A DNA stretch of 64,000 bases, from positions 1-64,000 of the forward strand of contig JBQTJJ010000033.1 of assembly GCA_052387235.1 (NCBI GenBank), written 5' to 3'. The position numbers and the translations under genes are program-made. A model generated the notes under the pieces. The model was not told the origin of the DNA. It was given only the letters and a program-made list of their open reading frames with translations, and made no database searches. Source of the stretch: JBQTJJ01 sp052387235 (lineage in GTDB: Bacteria; Actinomycetota; Acidimicrobiia; Acidimicrobiales; GCA-2861595). This document shows, piece by piece, positions 7,729 through 15,789 of this stretch (its first letter is position 1; the number at the start of each line of letters is the position of its first letter).

Positions 7729-8706
7729 TCAGGCGCCGGCCTCCAGCTTGGCCAGACCCTCCTCGTAGTCCTCGGAGGGCGCCGGCGTGTAGCCGACGTC
7801 CTTGATGATGTCGGGGGTCGTCTCGAGGTAGAACTTCACGAACTCCTTCACCTCGGGCCGCTCCAGGGACGAGTTCTTGACGTAGATGAACAGCGGCCGG
7901 CTGAGCGGGTAGTCGCCGGACTCCACCGTCTCGTCGCTCGGTGCCACGCAGGTGCCGTCCTCGCCCGACACCTTGATGTCCTTCAGGACGTCCTCGTTCT
8001 CGGTGAAGTAGGCGAAACCGAAGTAGCCCCAGGAGTTCTTCTCGCCCTTGATCCCCTGCACGAGGGTGTTGTCGTCTTCGGAGGCGGTGTAGTCGGTCCG
8101 CGGCTTGAGGCTCTCGGGCTTCTTCGGATCGCCCAGGACCTCCTCCACGAAGAAGTCGTACGTGCCCGAGTCGGTGCCGGGGGCGAAGATGGCGATCTTC
8201 TCCGCCGGGAACTTGGGGTCGACCTGGTTCCACGTCGTGGCGCCGCCCTCTTTGAAGATGGAGCCCATCTGCTCCACGCTCAGGCACTCGAGGAAGGTGT
8301 TCTCGGCCGAGGTCACCACGGCCAGGCCGTCGAGGCCGACGCGAAGCTCCGAGAACTCGATCCCCTTGGCCGCGCAGGCCTGGGCCTCCTCGTCCTTGAT
8401 GGGCCGGGAGGCGTTGGAGATGTCGGTCTCGCCGGCGCAGAACTTCTGGAACCCGCCTCCGGTGCCGGACGTGCCCACCGGGACCTGCACGCCTGCCTGC
8501 ACCAGTTGGAACTCCTCGGCGATGGCCTCGGTGATGGGGGCCACGGTCGACGACCCGTCGATCACCACCGATCCCGAGAGGCTGCCCCCTCCCCCCCCGG
8601 TCCCGGCCGTGCCGGCGTCGTCGTCGCCGCCGCAGGCGCCGAACACCAGCGCCAGCGCCAGCGACGCCCCCGCCAGGCGCGCCCGCCGTCCACCGAATCC
8701 CGTCAT
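7729..8706 (-). CDS. pstS: Phosphate ABC transporter substrate-binding lipoprotein PstS
   Basis: Extracytoplasmic phosphate-binding protein anchored as a lipoprotein. Signal peptide with lipobox VFGAC (Cys25), then a Gly/Thr-rich linker and the binding motif DGSSTVAPITEA, followed by GTSGTGGGF and GTDSGTYDFF, which match the PstS phosphate-contact loops. Start ATG 8706 is preceded by a strong ribosome-binding site (AGGGGGAGG, minus strand). An open frame continues upstream but is unsupported. 325 residues, normal for the family. First gene of pstSCAB; divergent from ppx across a 202-bp interval containing a PHO-box-like repeat. Confidence 0.96.
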   Translation of the reverse strand: MTGFGGRRARLAGASLALALVFGACGGDDDAGTAGTGGGGGSLSGSVVIDGSSTVAPITEAIAEEFQLVQAGVQVPVGTSGTGGGFQKFCAGETDISNASRPIKDEEAQACAAKGIEFSELRVGLDGLAVVTSAENTFLECLSVEQMGSIFKEGGATTWNQVDPKFPAEKIAIFAPGTDSGTYDFFVEEVLGDPKKPESLKPRTDYTASEDDNTLVQGIKGEKNSWGYFGFAYFTENEDVLKDIKVSGEDGTCVAPSDETVESGDYPLSRPLFIYVKNSSLERPEVKEFVKFYLETTPDIIKDVGYTPAPSEDYEEGLAKLEAGA

Positions 8707-8787
8707 CCGGACCTCCCCCTGTCTCCGACCGCACCCGGCCGGTGGCCTTTCTGGACGCACCCTGCGCCCCCGCCTACCCGGCGACCA

Positions 8788-8793
8788 CGCTAC
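8788..8793 (-). promoter_or_regulatory. Possible -10 element of the pst operon
   Basis: TAGCGT on the minus strand, about 82 bases before the pstS start and 26 bases after the PHO-box-like repeat at 8820-8841. If a weak third 11-bp unit (8809-8819) is counted, the gap is 15 bases, close to the spacing of pho promoters where the box replaces the -35 region. Not tested. Confidence 0.35.
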
Positions 8794-8819
8794 GAGGGGC
8801 TCCTGGCGGCGAGGCCACC

Positions 8820-8841
8820 GGGAGATGGACGGCAGGTGAAC
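8820..8841 (-). promoter_or_regulatory. PHO-box-like direct repeat upstream of pstS and ppx
   Basis: On the minus strand two adjacent 11-bp units, GTTCACCTGCC then GTCCATCTCCC, match the PhoP direct-repeat pattern (GTTCACC core, 11-bp period). A third unit, GGTGGCCTCGC, is weak. The box faces pstS, 114 bp from its start, and is 67 bp from the divergent ppx start, so it could serve both. Confidence 0.65.
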
Positions 8842-8896
8842 GAGGCCAGAACATCCGGCGTCGCCCCTTCCGAGCAGGTAGTTGACTCGCAGGCCC

Positions 8897-8902
8897 TAGC
8901 GT
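8897..8902 (+). promoter_or_regulatory. Leaderless-type -10 element of ppx/gppA
   Basis: TAGCGT followed by exactly six bases and the GTG start at 8909. This TANNNT-N6-start arrangement recurs at many genes in the window and implies transcription starting at or near the first codon. Confidence 0.5.
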
Positions 8903-8908
8903 GCCGCT

Positions 8909-10468
8909 GTGCGGATTGCCGCCCTTGACCTCGGCAGCAACTCGTTCCACCTCCTCGTGGCCGACACCAAGCCGGACGGCACGTTCACGCCGGTGCTGCG
9001 GGAGAAGGAGATGCTGCGCCTCGGCGACGTGGTGGCCCGCACCGGCCGGCTCACCGACGAGGCGTGCGAGCGGGCGCTGGAGTCGGTGGGCCGGTTCCGG
9101 GCCCTGGCCGAGGCGGCCGGCGTCGACCAGATGGTCGCCTGCGCCACGGCCGCCATCCGGGAGGCCGAGAACGGGGCCGAGCTGGTGTCCCGCTTCTTCA
9201 CCGAGGCGGGCGTGGCCGTCCGGGTCATCAGCGGGCGGGAGGAGGCGGCCCTCATCTTCCGGGCCGTGCAGGCCAGCGTCCTCATCGACCCGGGGCCGGC
9301 GCTGTGCCTCGACCTCGGCGGCGGCAGCCTCGAGATCGTGGTGGGCGACGCCCGGGCCCAGGCCTGGGCCACCAGCGTCAAGCTGGGCGTGGGACGCCTG
9401 ACGGCCGAGCTGGTGCAGAACGACCCCCCGAAGCAGGGCGACCTGCGCCGGCTCCGGGACCGCATCGTGCCCGTGCTGGGCCAGGTGGCGGTGGAGGTGG
9501 CCCCGTTCAGGCCCCGGCTGCTGGTGGGGACCAGTGGCACCTTCTGCGACCTGGCCCGGATGGCGGCGGTGCAGGAGACGGGCACCGTCCCCATCTCCGT
9601 CAACCAGCTCCACGTGGCCGCCGCGGCCCTGGCGGCGGTCCACGAGAAGCTCGTCTCGATGACCGCGTCGCAACGCCGGAAGCTGCAGGGCCTCGATGCC
9701 CGCCGGGCCGAGCTGGCGCCGGCCGGGTCGCTGCTGGCCCTCGTGGCCCTCGAGCTGTTCGGGTTCGAGGAGCTGGTGGTGGGCGACTGGGCCCTCCGGG
9801 AGGGCATGGTGCTCGATGCCATCGGGCACCAGGAGCCGGACCAGGGCGACCCCCGGGTCATCCGGACGGCGTCGGTGCTCGACCTGTGCGCGCGCTGCGG
9901 CTGGCAGGAGGAGCACTCCCGCCAGGTCGCCCGCCTGGCCACGAGGTTGTTCGATCTCACGGCCGGCCTGCACGAGCTGACCGACAGGCACCGGGAGCTG
10001 CTGGAGCACGCCGCCCTGCTGCACGACATCGGCGAGCACGTGTCCAGCGAGGGCCACGACAAGCACACCGCCTATCTCATCCGGCACGGCCGGCTGCGGG
10101 GCTTCTCCCCCCAGGAGGTCCACGTCCTGGCCACGCTGGGCCGCTACCACCGCCAGGGCGAGCCCAAGGCCTCGTTCGAGTCCTTCGCCGCCGTGGACGA
10201 GGACGAGCGCCCGGCCGTCCGGACCCTCACCGCCCTCCTGCAGGTGGCCGACGGGCTCGACCGGGCCCACGCCGGCGCGGTGGAGGACCTCGACGTCGAG
10301 ATCGACGACGAGCGGGTGGGGATCCTGGTCCGGGCGTCCACCGACGCCGACCTCGAGCTGTGGGGCGCCCGCCGCAAGCGGGCCCTGTTCGAGCAGGTCA
10401 CCGGGCGCCGGCTGGACCTGGCGGCGACCCAGCCCGCCGGCGACGCCGAACGCCCGCGCAAAGCCTGA
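8909..10468 (+). CDS. Exopolyphosphatase / pppGpp phosphohydrolase (Ppx/GppA) with HD-like domain
   Basis: Hydrolyses terminal phosphate from polyphosphate and possibly pppGpp. ASKHA-fold motifs are clear: DLGSNSFHLL at residues 7-16, DLGGGSLEIV near 135-144 and VGTSGTF. After about residue 320 comes an HD-type helical domain (HAALLHDIGEH, then the GRYHRQG segment), as in long Ppx proteins such as the E. coli enzyme. 519 residues is normal for the two-domain form. GTG start 8909 is set by TAGCGT six bases upstream. Divergent from pstS across a PHO-box-like element and 7 kb from ppk1, so it is likely the polyphosphate-degrading arm of this locus. Ppx versus GppA cannot be decided from sequence alone. 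Confidence 0.9.
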   Translation: MRIAALDLGSNSFHLLVADTKPDGTFTPVLREKEMLRLGDVVARTGRLTDEACERALESVGRFRALAEAAGVDQMVACATAAIREAENGAELVSRFFTEAGVAVRVISGREEAALIFRAVQASVLIDPGPALCLDLGGGSLEIVVGDARAQAWATSVKLGVGRLTAELVQNDPPKQGDLRRLRDRIVPVLGQVAVEVAPFRPRLLVGTSGTFCDLARMAAVQETGTVPISVNQLHVAAAALAAVHEKLVSMTASQRRKLQGLDARRAELAPAGSLLALVALELFGFEELVVGDWALREGMVLDAIGHQEPDQGDPRVIRTASVLDLCARCGWQEEHSRQVARLATRLFDLTAGLHELTDRHRELLEHAALLHDIGEHVSSEGHDKHTAYLIRHGRLRGFSPQEVHVLATLGRYHRQGEPKASFESFAAVDEDERPAVRTLTALLQVADGLDRAHAGAVEDLDVEIDDERVGILVRASTDADLELWGARRKRALFEQVTGRRLDLAATQPAGDAERPRKA

Positions 10469-10557
10469 CCGCCCGCCCGGCGCCGGCACCGCGGGGCCCG
10501 GCCTCGAAGGCGTGATCCGGATGGTCCGGGGCGGCGCCGTCGCGTACCTTCGCCCAA

Positions 10558-11418
10558 ATGGACTCCGGCGGTGGTGAGGGCGCCAGCGCGGCGGCCCGCG
10601 CCGTGGCCGCCGCCTGCCGCGTGCTGGACGCCGAGGAGTGCCTCCCGACCCTGGCCGAGCTGGGCCGGCGGGTCGGCATGAGCCCGTCGCACCTGCAGCG
10701 CAGCTTCAAGCGCCTGCTCGGCATGACGCCCCGCCAGTACGGGGCCGAGGTGCTCCTGGAGCGGGCCCGGCGGATCCTGCGGACCGGCGCACCCGTCACC
10801 GACGCCCTGTTCGAGGCCGGCTACGGCTCCTCCCGGGCGTTCTACGAGGGCGCCCGGGCCGGGCTCGGCATGACGCCGTCGGCCTACCGCCGCCGCGGCC
10901 TGGAGCAGCGCATCACCTACACGGTGGTGGCCTCGGGGCTCGGCGACGTCCTGGTCGCCACCACGCCCGAGGGGGTGTGCCTCGTGCGCTTCCTCGACGC
11001 CCGGGCCCGCGACGTCCTGGCGGCCGAGTTCCCCGCCGCCGCCATCGAGCGGGACGACGGCGCGCTGGCCGAGGTGGCGGCCCGGGTGGTGGCGGCCGTC
11101 GCCGGCGACGACGGGCCCGGCGCCGAGCTCCCCCTCGACGTGCGGGCCACCGCCTTCCAGCTGCGGGTGTGGCAGGCGCTGCGGGCCATCCCCCGGGGGC
11201 AGACCCGCTCCTACGCCGAGGTGGCCGCGACCATCGGGCGACCGACGGCCGTGCGGGCCGTGGCCGGCGCCTGCGCCGCCAACCCGGTGGCCCTGCTCGT
11301 CCCCTGCCACCGGGTGGTGGCGTCGGACGGCAGCCTGGCCGGCTACCGCTGGGGCACCGGCCGCAAGCGGGCCCTGCTCGAGGCCGAGGGTTGGGCCGGC
11401 CCGGGGAGCGCCCCGTAG
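10558..11418 (+). CDS. AraC-type HTH fused to O6-alkylguanine-DNA alkyltransferase (Ada-like)
   Basis: DNA repair and regulator fusion. Residues about 15-112 form an AraC-type HTH (LGRRVGMSPSHLQRSFKRL and GYGSSRAFYEGARAGLG). Residues about 118-280 form the alkyltransferase, with RGQTRSYAEVA, the RPTAVRAV turn and the acceptor Cys250 in PCHRV. The N-terminal Ada domain that takes methyl groups from phosphotriesters and switches on the regulator is missing: no CxxxC zinc pattern precedes the HTH. Control must therefore differ from E. coli Ada. ATG start 10558 follows TACCTT at 10545-10550, another leaderless-type arrangement. Stands alone between ppx and phoH. Confidence 0.9.
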   Translation: MDSGGGEGASAAARAVAAACRVLDAEECLPTLAELGRRVGMSPSHLQRSFKRLLGMTPRQYGAEVLLERARRILRTGAPVTDALFEAGYGSSRAFYEGARAGLGMTPSAYRRRGLEQRITYTVVASGLGDVLVATTPEGVCLVRFLDARARDVLAAEFPAAAIERDDGALAEVAARVVAAVAGDDGPGAELPLDVRATAFQLRVWQALRAIPRGQTRSYAEVAATIGRPTAVRAVAGACAANPVALLVPCHRVVASDGSLAGYRWGTGRKRALLEAEGWAGPGSAP

Positions 11419-11561
11419 GGCCGGGTCCCCGAAGGGTTCGGGTGTCCACCACGACCACCGGCCGGGCTGGCATGGTTGTCGACGGATGATGCTCGTTCCC
11501 ACTCGGGGCCGACGCTGCGGCCCCGGCCGCGCCGGCCCCCGCCCCTGAGGAGCGCCCAGTG

Positions 11562-12941
11562 ATGGCCTCGTCGACCGACCGCCCGCCCGCCCCGCCGAGC
11601 GCGCCCGCCAAGACGGTGGTGCTCGACACCTCGGTGCTGGTGGCCGACCCCGACGCCCTCCAGCAGTTCGCGGGCTGCGCCCTGAAGGTGCCGCTCACCG
11701 TGATCGAGGAGCTGGACGGGCTCAAGGCCCGTCCCGACGGCGTGGGCCGCTCGGCCCGTGAGGCACTGCGGGGCATCGAGGCCCTGCGGGTGGGTGCCGG
11801 CGGGTCGCTGGCCGACCCGGTCACCCTGGGCCACGGCGGGACGCTCGCCATCATGGTCAACGGGGTGAACCAGGCCCTGCTGGGGGAGCACTACCTGGAC
11901 CCCGCCAGTCCCGACAACCGCATCATCGGCGCCGCCCTCGGCCTGGTGCTCGACGGGATGGAGGTGGAGGTGGTGTCCAACGACGCCGCCCTGCGCATCA
12001 AGGCGGCCCACGTGGGCCTGGCCGCCAAGGAGTACGTGCCCATCTCCGCCTACGGCCGCGAGCTCGGCTCAGCCGGCTGGCACACCCTGGCCGGCCTCGA
12101 TGCTGCCCTGATCGACGGCCTGTTCGCCGACCGCGCCGTGGCCGCCGCCGGCGTGCCCGGGGCCGGGATCGTGCACGAGAACGAGTTCGCCGTGCTCCGC
12201 GCCGGCCAGCAGTCGGCCCTCACCAGGCGTAAGGGCGACCAGCTGTGCCTGCTCCGCCAGGGCCAGGAGGCGTTCGACCTCAAGCCCCGCAACGTGGAGC
12301 AGCGCCTGGCCCTCGACCTGCTGCTCGACCCGGACGTGTCGGTGGTGGCCCTGGACGGCCCGGCCGGCACCGGCAAGACGCTGCTGGCCATCGCGGCCGG
12401 GCTGGAGCAGGTCTGGAACCACCCGAGCTCGCGCCGCTACGAGCGCCTCGCCATCTACCGGCCGGTGGTGGCGGTGGGCCGCCAGGACCTCGGCTACCTG
12501 CCCGGCACCCTGGACGAGAAGCTCGATCCGTGGATGGGCGCCATCCACGACGCGGTGGTGGCCATGAGCGACGGCCGGCGCAAGAGCGCGGCCGACGAGA
12601 CCATCGCCCAGATCACGGCCGAGGGCCGGCTGACCATGGAGTCGGTCACCTACCTGCGGGGCCGGTCGCTGCACGGCACCTGGGTGCTGCTGGACGAGGC
12701 CCAGAACCTCGAGCCCAGCCTGGCCAAGACCGTCCTCACCCGGGCCGCCGAGGGGACCAAGGTGGTCTTCACGGGCGACACCAGCCAGATCGACGCCCCG
12801 TTCCTCTCGGCCGAGACCAACGCCATGTCCGTGCTCACCGCCGCCCTGGGCGGGGGCCGGGGGGGCGGCCTGTTCGGCCACATCCGCCTCACCCAGGGCG
12901 AGCGAAGCCCGGTGGCCACCATGGCGGCCGCGCTGCTGTAG
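11562..12941 (+). CDS. phoH: PIN-PhoH protein (PhoH2-type RNase/RNA helicase ATPase)
   Basis: Two-domain protein: N-terminal PIN RNase fold (VVLDTSVLVADP with Asp22, plus IEELDGLK and SNDAALRIKA acidic sites) over residues 18-155, and C-terminal PhoH ATPase with Walker A GPAGTGKT at 266-273 and Walker B VLLDEAQN. Mycobacterial PhoH2 of the same architecture is an ATP-dependent RNA-unwinding ribonuclease. Start: ATG 11562 nine bases after GAGGAG (11547-11552); GTG 11559 would add one residue. It converges on the parA-like gene with a 30-bp gap. PhoH names come from phosphate-starvation induction in E. coli, so residence in a phosphate locus is notable, but no PHO box is visible here. Confidence 0.93.
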   Translation: MASSTDRPPAPPSAPAKTVVLDTSVLVADPDALQQFAGCALKVPLTVIEELDGLKARPDGVGRSAREALRGIEALRVGAGGSLADPVTLGHGGTLAIMVNGVNQALLGEHYLDPASPDNRIIGAALGLVLDGMEVEVVSNDAALRIKAAHVGLAAKEYVPISAYGRELGSAGWHTLAGLDAALIDGLFADRAVAAAGVPGAGIVHENEFAVLRAGQQSALTRRKGDQLCLLRQGQEAFDLKPRNVEQRLALDLLLDPDVSVVALDGPAGTGKTLLAIAAGLEQVWNHPSSRRYERLAIYRPVVAVGRQDLGYLPGTLDEKLDPWMGAIHDAVVAMSDGRRKSAADETIAQITAEGRLTMESVTYLRGRSLHGTWVLLDEAQNLEPSLAKTVLTRAAEGTKVVFTGDTSQIDAPFLSAETNAMSVLTAALGGGRGGGLFGHIRLTQGERSPVATMAAALL

Positions 12942-12971
12942 CGAGCGGCTCGGGGCAGCCGCGCCGCGCGC

Positions 12972-13721
12972 TCAGCCCGCGGGCCAGAGGCGGCCCGCCA
13001 CCTCGGACCACAGGTCGTGGAAGGCCCGGGCGGCGGCGGTGGTGGGGGCGAAGTGGCCGATGGGCGCCCGCTCCACGCCCATGCGCTCGACGGCGCTGGC
13101 GTTCGGGATGGCGGTGGCGAGGAAGGCCGGCCACCGCCCGGCCAGCGCCTCCAGCAGCTCGCGGTGCAGCCGCTTCCGCCTGTCCACCATGGTGAAGTGG
13201 GGGAGCAGGCCGGGGGCGTCGGCGCCCTCGTCGAGGAACCGGGCCAGCTGGTCGAGGGTGCGGGCCGACAGGGTCGTGGGGATGACCGGCACCAGCAGGT
13301 GGCGGGCCGCCCCGAACACGCTCTCGCTGGCGAGGGAGATGCTGGGCGGGCAGTCGAGGAAGGCGACGTCGTAGCCGCCGGCGAGGGGGTCGAGCAGGCC
13401 GGCCAGCCGCTCGGTGGGGCGTTTGGTGGCGTCGAGGTGCAGATCGAGATGGCGGAGGGAGAAGTCGGCGGGGACGAGGTGGAGCCCGGGCACGTCGGTG
13501 GCCCGCACGTGGGCCGCCAGCTCGCCGTGGGAGCCCACCAGCCGCTCGGTGCCGCCCTTGACCTTGGCCTTTACCCGGAAGTAGTAGCTGGCCGCGCCCT
13601 GCGGGTCGAGGTCCCACACCAGGACGCGCGCCCCCGAGCGGGCCGCCTCGAACGCCAGGTTCACGGCCGACGTGGTCTTCCCCACGCCACCCTTGATGCT
13701 GTAGGTGGCGAGCACCTTCAT
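12972..13721 (-). CDS. ParA/MinD-family ATPase coupled to a CHAD protein
   Basis: Small ParA-type ATPase of 249 residues. Deviant Walker A KGGVGKT at 10-16 with the signature Lys, Walker A' DLDPQGAAS and Walker B VAFLDCPP. No N-terminal HTH, and no ParB, parS or replication gene nearby, so it is not an ordinary chromosome or plasmid partition gene. ATG start 13721 overlaps the stop of the CYTH-CHAD gene (ATGA, 13718-13721), so the two are translationally coupled. Orphan ParA/McdA-type ATPases position cargos such as carboxysomes on the nucleoid. A role in positioning CHAD-coated polyphosphate granules is my inference. The longer frame upstream is a shadow of the CHAD gene. Confidence 0.9.
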   Translation of the reverse strand: MKVLATYSIKGGVGKTTSAVNLAFEAARSGARVLVWDLDPQGAASYYFRVKAKVKGGTERLVGSHGELAAHVRATDVPGLHLVPADFSLRHLDLHLDATKRPTERLAGLLDPLAGGYDVAFLDCPPSISLASESVFGAARHLLVPVIPTTLSARTLDQLARFLDEGADAPGLLPHFTMVDRRKRLHRELLEALAGRWPAFLATAIPNASAVERMGVERAPIGHFAPTTAAARAFHDLWSEVAGRLWPAG

Positions 13722-15253
13722 CCGCGGCCGCCCGCCGACGACAGGAGCTCGGTGAAGGTGCGCGCCGTCTGCTTGGTGTCGTACGCGCTGAAGCGCTGGG
13801 CGAACTCGTCGCGGGCGGACCGGCGGCGCTGCTCGAGGTGCTCGGTGAGCCGGCCCATGGCCACCAGCGTGTCCGGCCCCACCCCCGGCCTGCCGTGCAG
13901 CTCGGCCGCGACGTGCGCCAGCTGGTGCACGTGGACCTCGGCGTCCTGGTGCTCGCCCAGGTTGTCCTGGAGGGCCTTGAGGCGCTGCACGAAGGCCTTG
14001 CGGGGGCCCGGGGCGTAGAGGCTGCCGAAGCACTCGAGGAGGTAGCGCAGCTTCTTGGCGTCCTTGCGCAGCTCGTGCAGCACCTCGGCCGGGGTCTCGG
14101 GGCCGATGGAGCGCCCCCGCTCCAGGAGCTGCGCCTGCGCCTTGGCCGTCCGGCCGGCGGCGACCCTGCCGATGGCCGGGCCGGTCCCGGCGACCTCGTC
14201 CCCGGTCCCGCCTCCCTGCAGCCATCCCTGCCACCCGGTCATGAGCTTGCGGTAGCGGGCCGACCGCAGCACCTTGGCCAGGGCCACGTGCTCCGCCCGC
14301 CGGCGACCCGAGATGTGGGCCAGGACGGGAGCGAGCTGGCTCGACCCCTCCGGTCCGAGGGGTGCCACGTACCCGCTCCACTCGATCACGTAGACGTCGA
14401 GGTCCCGGGCCGGACCGGTTGCGCCCCCCAGCCAGCCGAAGCCGTCGCGATAGCTGTCGCGCACGGCCGGCGGCAGCACGCCCTTGCCCTGGGCCAGCAC
14501 CGACCGGGTGCGGCGCACCGCCACCCGCAGGTCGTGGAGGAACTCGGGGTCGACGTCGTCCACCGTGCCCTGCCAGTTGGCGTCGACGGTGGCGGCCAGG
14601 TTGGCCAGCACCCGCCGGAACGCCTGCAGCGCCGGCTCCCTCCGGTCCAGGGGGACGGTGGGCGATCCCTTGAAGCCGGTCAGGTCGATGCCGGCCGCCG
14701 CCGCGGCGGCGGTGAGGACGCCCGCTCCGTCGGCGAGTCCGAGCGACACGAGCAGGCTCCGGGCGCCGGCCGCATCCTTCGGGTACCCGGCCAGCTCGCC
14801 GACCTGCACCGCCCAGATCGGACCCACCTCGTCGTGGCCCTCCACGGTGACCCCGTCGTGGACCTCGACGGCCACCCGGGCCTTGCCGGCACGGTCCCGG
14901 CGCACGCCGCGGGTCGCACTGGCGGTGACGGTCATCACCCGCAGGAGGGCCCGGATGTCGGTGTGGGCCAGGAGGCGGGCGCGGAAGGGGCCGGCCGGCA
15001 GGTCGGCGGCGAAGCGGGGCGCGCCGTCGACGCTGAGCCCGACCGGGCTGGTCCCCTCGGCGTCGAGGACCAGCTGGTGCGACCCGGCCTGCTCCCGAAG
15101 CTCCAGGCGCATGCCGGCCCCGGCCAGGCGCCCGTCGAACGTGTCGAGCACCGTGCGGCGTACCCGGCGGCTCGGGCCGAGCTCGTAGCCGGCGCCGGCC
15201 AGCGCCGACAGCACGCCGGCGGGATCGACGTCGGGTGAGGTGTAGGCGTCCAT
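13718..15253 (-). CDS. CYTH-CHAD domain protein (polyphosphate-associated)
   Basis: 511 residues. The N-terminal part (about 1-200) is CYTH-like, seen in LDTFDGRLAGAGMRLELRE, but lacks the ExExK triphosphate-binding start, so it is probably degenerate. The C-terminal half is a CHAD domain, an all-helical fold with conserved His and Lys/Arg residues: FLHDLRVAVRRTRSVL, then LHELRKDAKKLRYLLECF and a further DNLGEHQDAEVH segment. CHAD domains bind inorganic polyphosphate and locate to polyphosphate granules in Ralstonia. It is divergent from a stand-alone CYTH gene 62 bp away and coupled to a ParA ATPase. ppk1 lies 1.5 kb further on. ATG start 15253. Confidence 0.88.
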   Translation of the reverse strand: MDAYTSPDVDPAGVLSALAGAGYELGPSRRVRRTVLDTFDGRLAGAGMRLELREQAGSHQLVLDAEGTSPVGLSVDGAPRFAADLPAGPFRARLLAHTDIRALLRVMTVTASATRGVRRDRAGKARVAVEVHDGVTVEGHDEVGPIWAVQVGELAGYPKDAAGARSLLVSLGLADGAGVLTAAAAAAGIDLTGFKGSPTVPLDRREPALQAFRRVLANLAATVDANWQGTVDDVDPEFLHDLRVAVRRTRSVLAQGKGVLPPAVRDSYRDGFGWLGGATGPARDLDVYVIEWSGYVAPLGPEGSSQLAPVLAHISGRRRAEHVALAKVLRSARYRKLMTGWQGWLQGGGTGDEVAGTGPAIGRVAAGRTAKAQAQLLERGRSIGPETPAEVLHELRKDAKKLRYLLECFGSLYAPGPRKAFVQRLKALQDNLGEHQDAEVHVHQLAHVAAELHGRPGVGPDTLVAMGRLTEHLEQRRRSARDEFAQRFSAYDTKQTARTFTELLSSAGGRG

Positions 15254-15315
15254 GGGCGGCGCTCGGTTTCGGCTGCGTCGTGCGCCCGGCCGCCGCCTGG
15301 CCCAAGCTTGGCGCC

Positions 15316-15789
15316 ATGGCCGTCGAGATCGAGCGGAAGTTCCTTGTGACCGCCGTGCCCGGGCCCGAACTGCTCGGTCCCGGCGTGCGGCTGCGGCAAG
15401 GGTACCTGGCCGAGGACGGCCCGGTGCAGGTGCGGGTGCGCATCACCGAGGCGGCGGCGGTGCTGACGGTGAAGGCGGGACGGGGCCTCAGCCGCACGGA
15501 GGTGGAGCTGCCCGTCGGGCCGGACGAGGCCGAGTCGTTGTGGGCCCACACCGGCGGGCGGCGCATCGAGAAGGTGCGCTTCCACGTGGACGCGGGCGGC
15601 CATGCCGTCGAGGTCGACCTCTACGCCGGCGCCCTCGACGGCCTGTGCACGGCGGAGGTCGAGTTCGCCTCGGTGGAGGAGGCCGAGCGGTTCGTCCCGC
15701 CCCCGTGGTTCGGGCCCGAGGTCACCACCGTGGCCGGCTGGGACAACGCCTCGCTGGCCAGGAGCGGCCGGCCCGAGCCGCTCAGCTGA
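15316..15789 (+). CDS. CYTH-domain protein (triphosphate tunnel metalloenzyme family)
   Basis: 157-residue single-domain CYTH protein. The start MAVEIERKFLV carries the ExExK motif (Glu4, Glu6, Lys8) of triphosphate tunnel metalloenzymes, followed by alternating charged beta strands (RVRITE, TVKAG, RTEVELPV, EVDLYAG, TAEVEFAS). Family members hydrolyse tripolyphosphate or thiamine triphosphate or make cAMP; the small size and CHAD/ppk1 neighbours favour a short-chain polyphosphatase. ATG 15316 chosen because of this motif; the open frame upstream is unsupported. Its 3' end overlaps the convergent Nudix gene by 8 bp. Confidence 0.87.
   Translation: MAVEIERKFLVTAVPGPELLGPGVRLRQGYLAEDGPVQVRVRITEAAAVLTVKAGRGLSRTEVELPVGPDEAESLWAHTGGRRIEKVRFHVDAGGHAVEVDLYAGALDGLCTAEVEFASVEEAERFVPPPWFGPEVTTVAGWDNASLARSGRPEPLS

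Noticed and set aside
12972..15566. An 864-residue open frame that would fuse ParA to a long N-terminal region
   Set aside because: The upstream part reads antisense-frame shadow of the CHAD gene, with Arg/Pro/Gly-rich low complexity; ParA starts at 13721.
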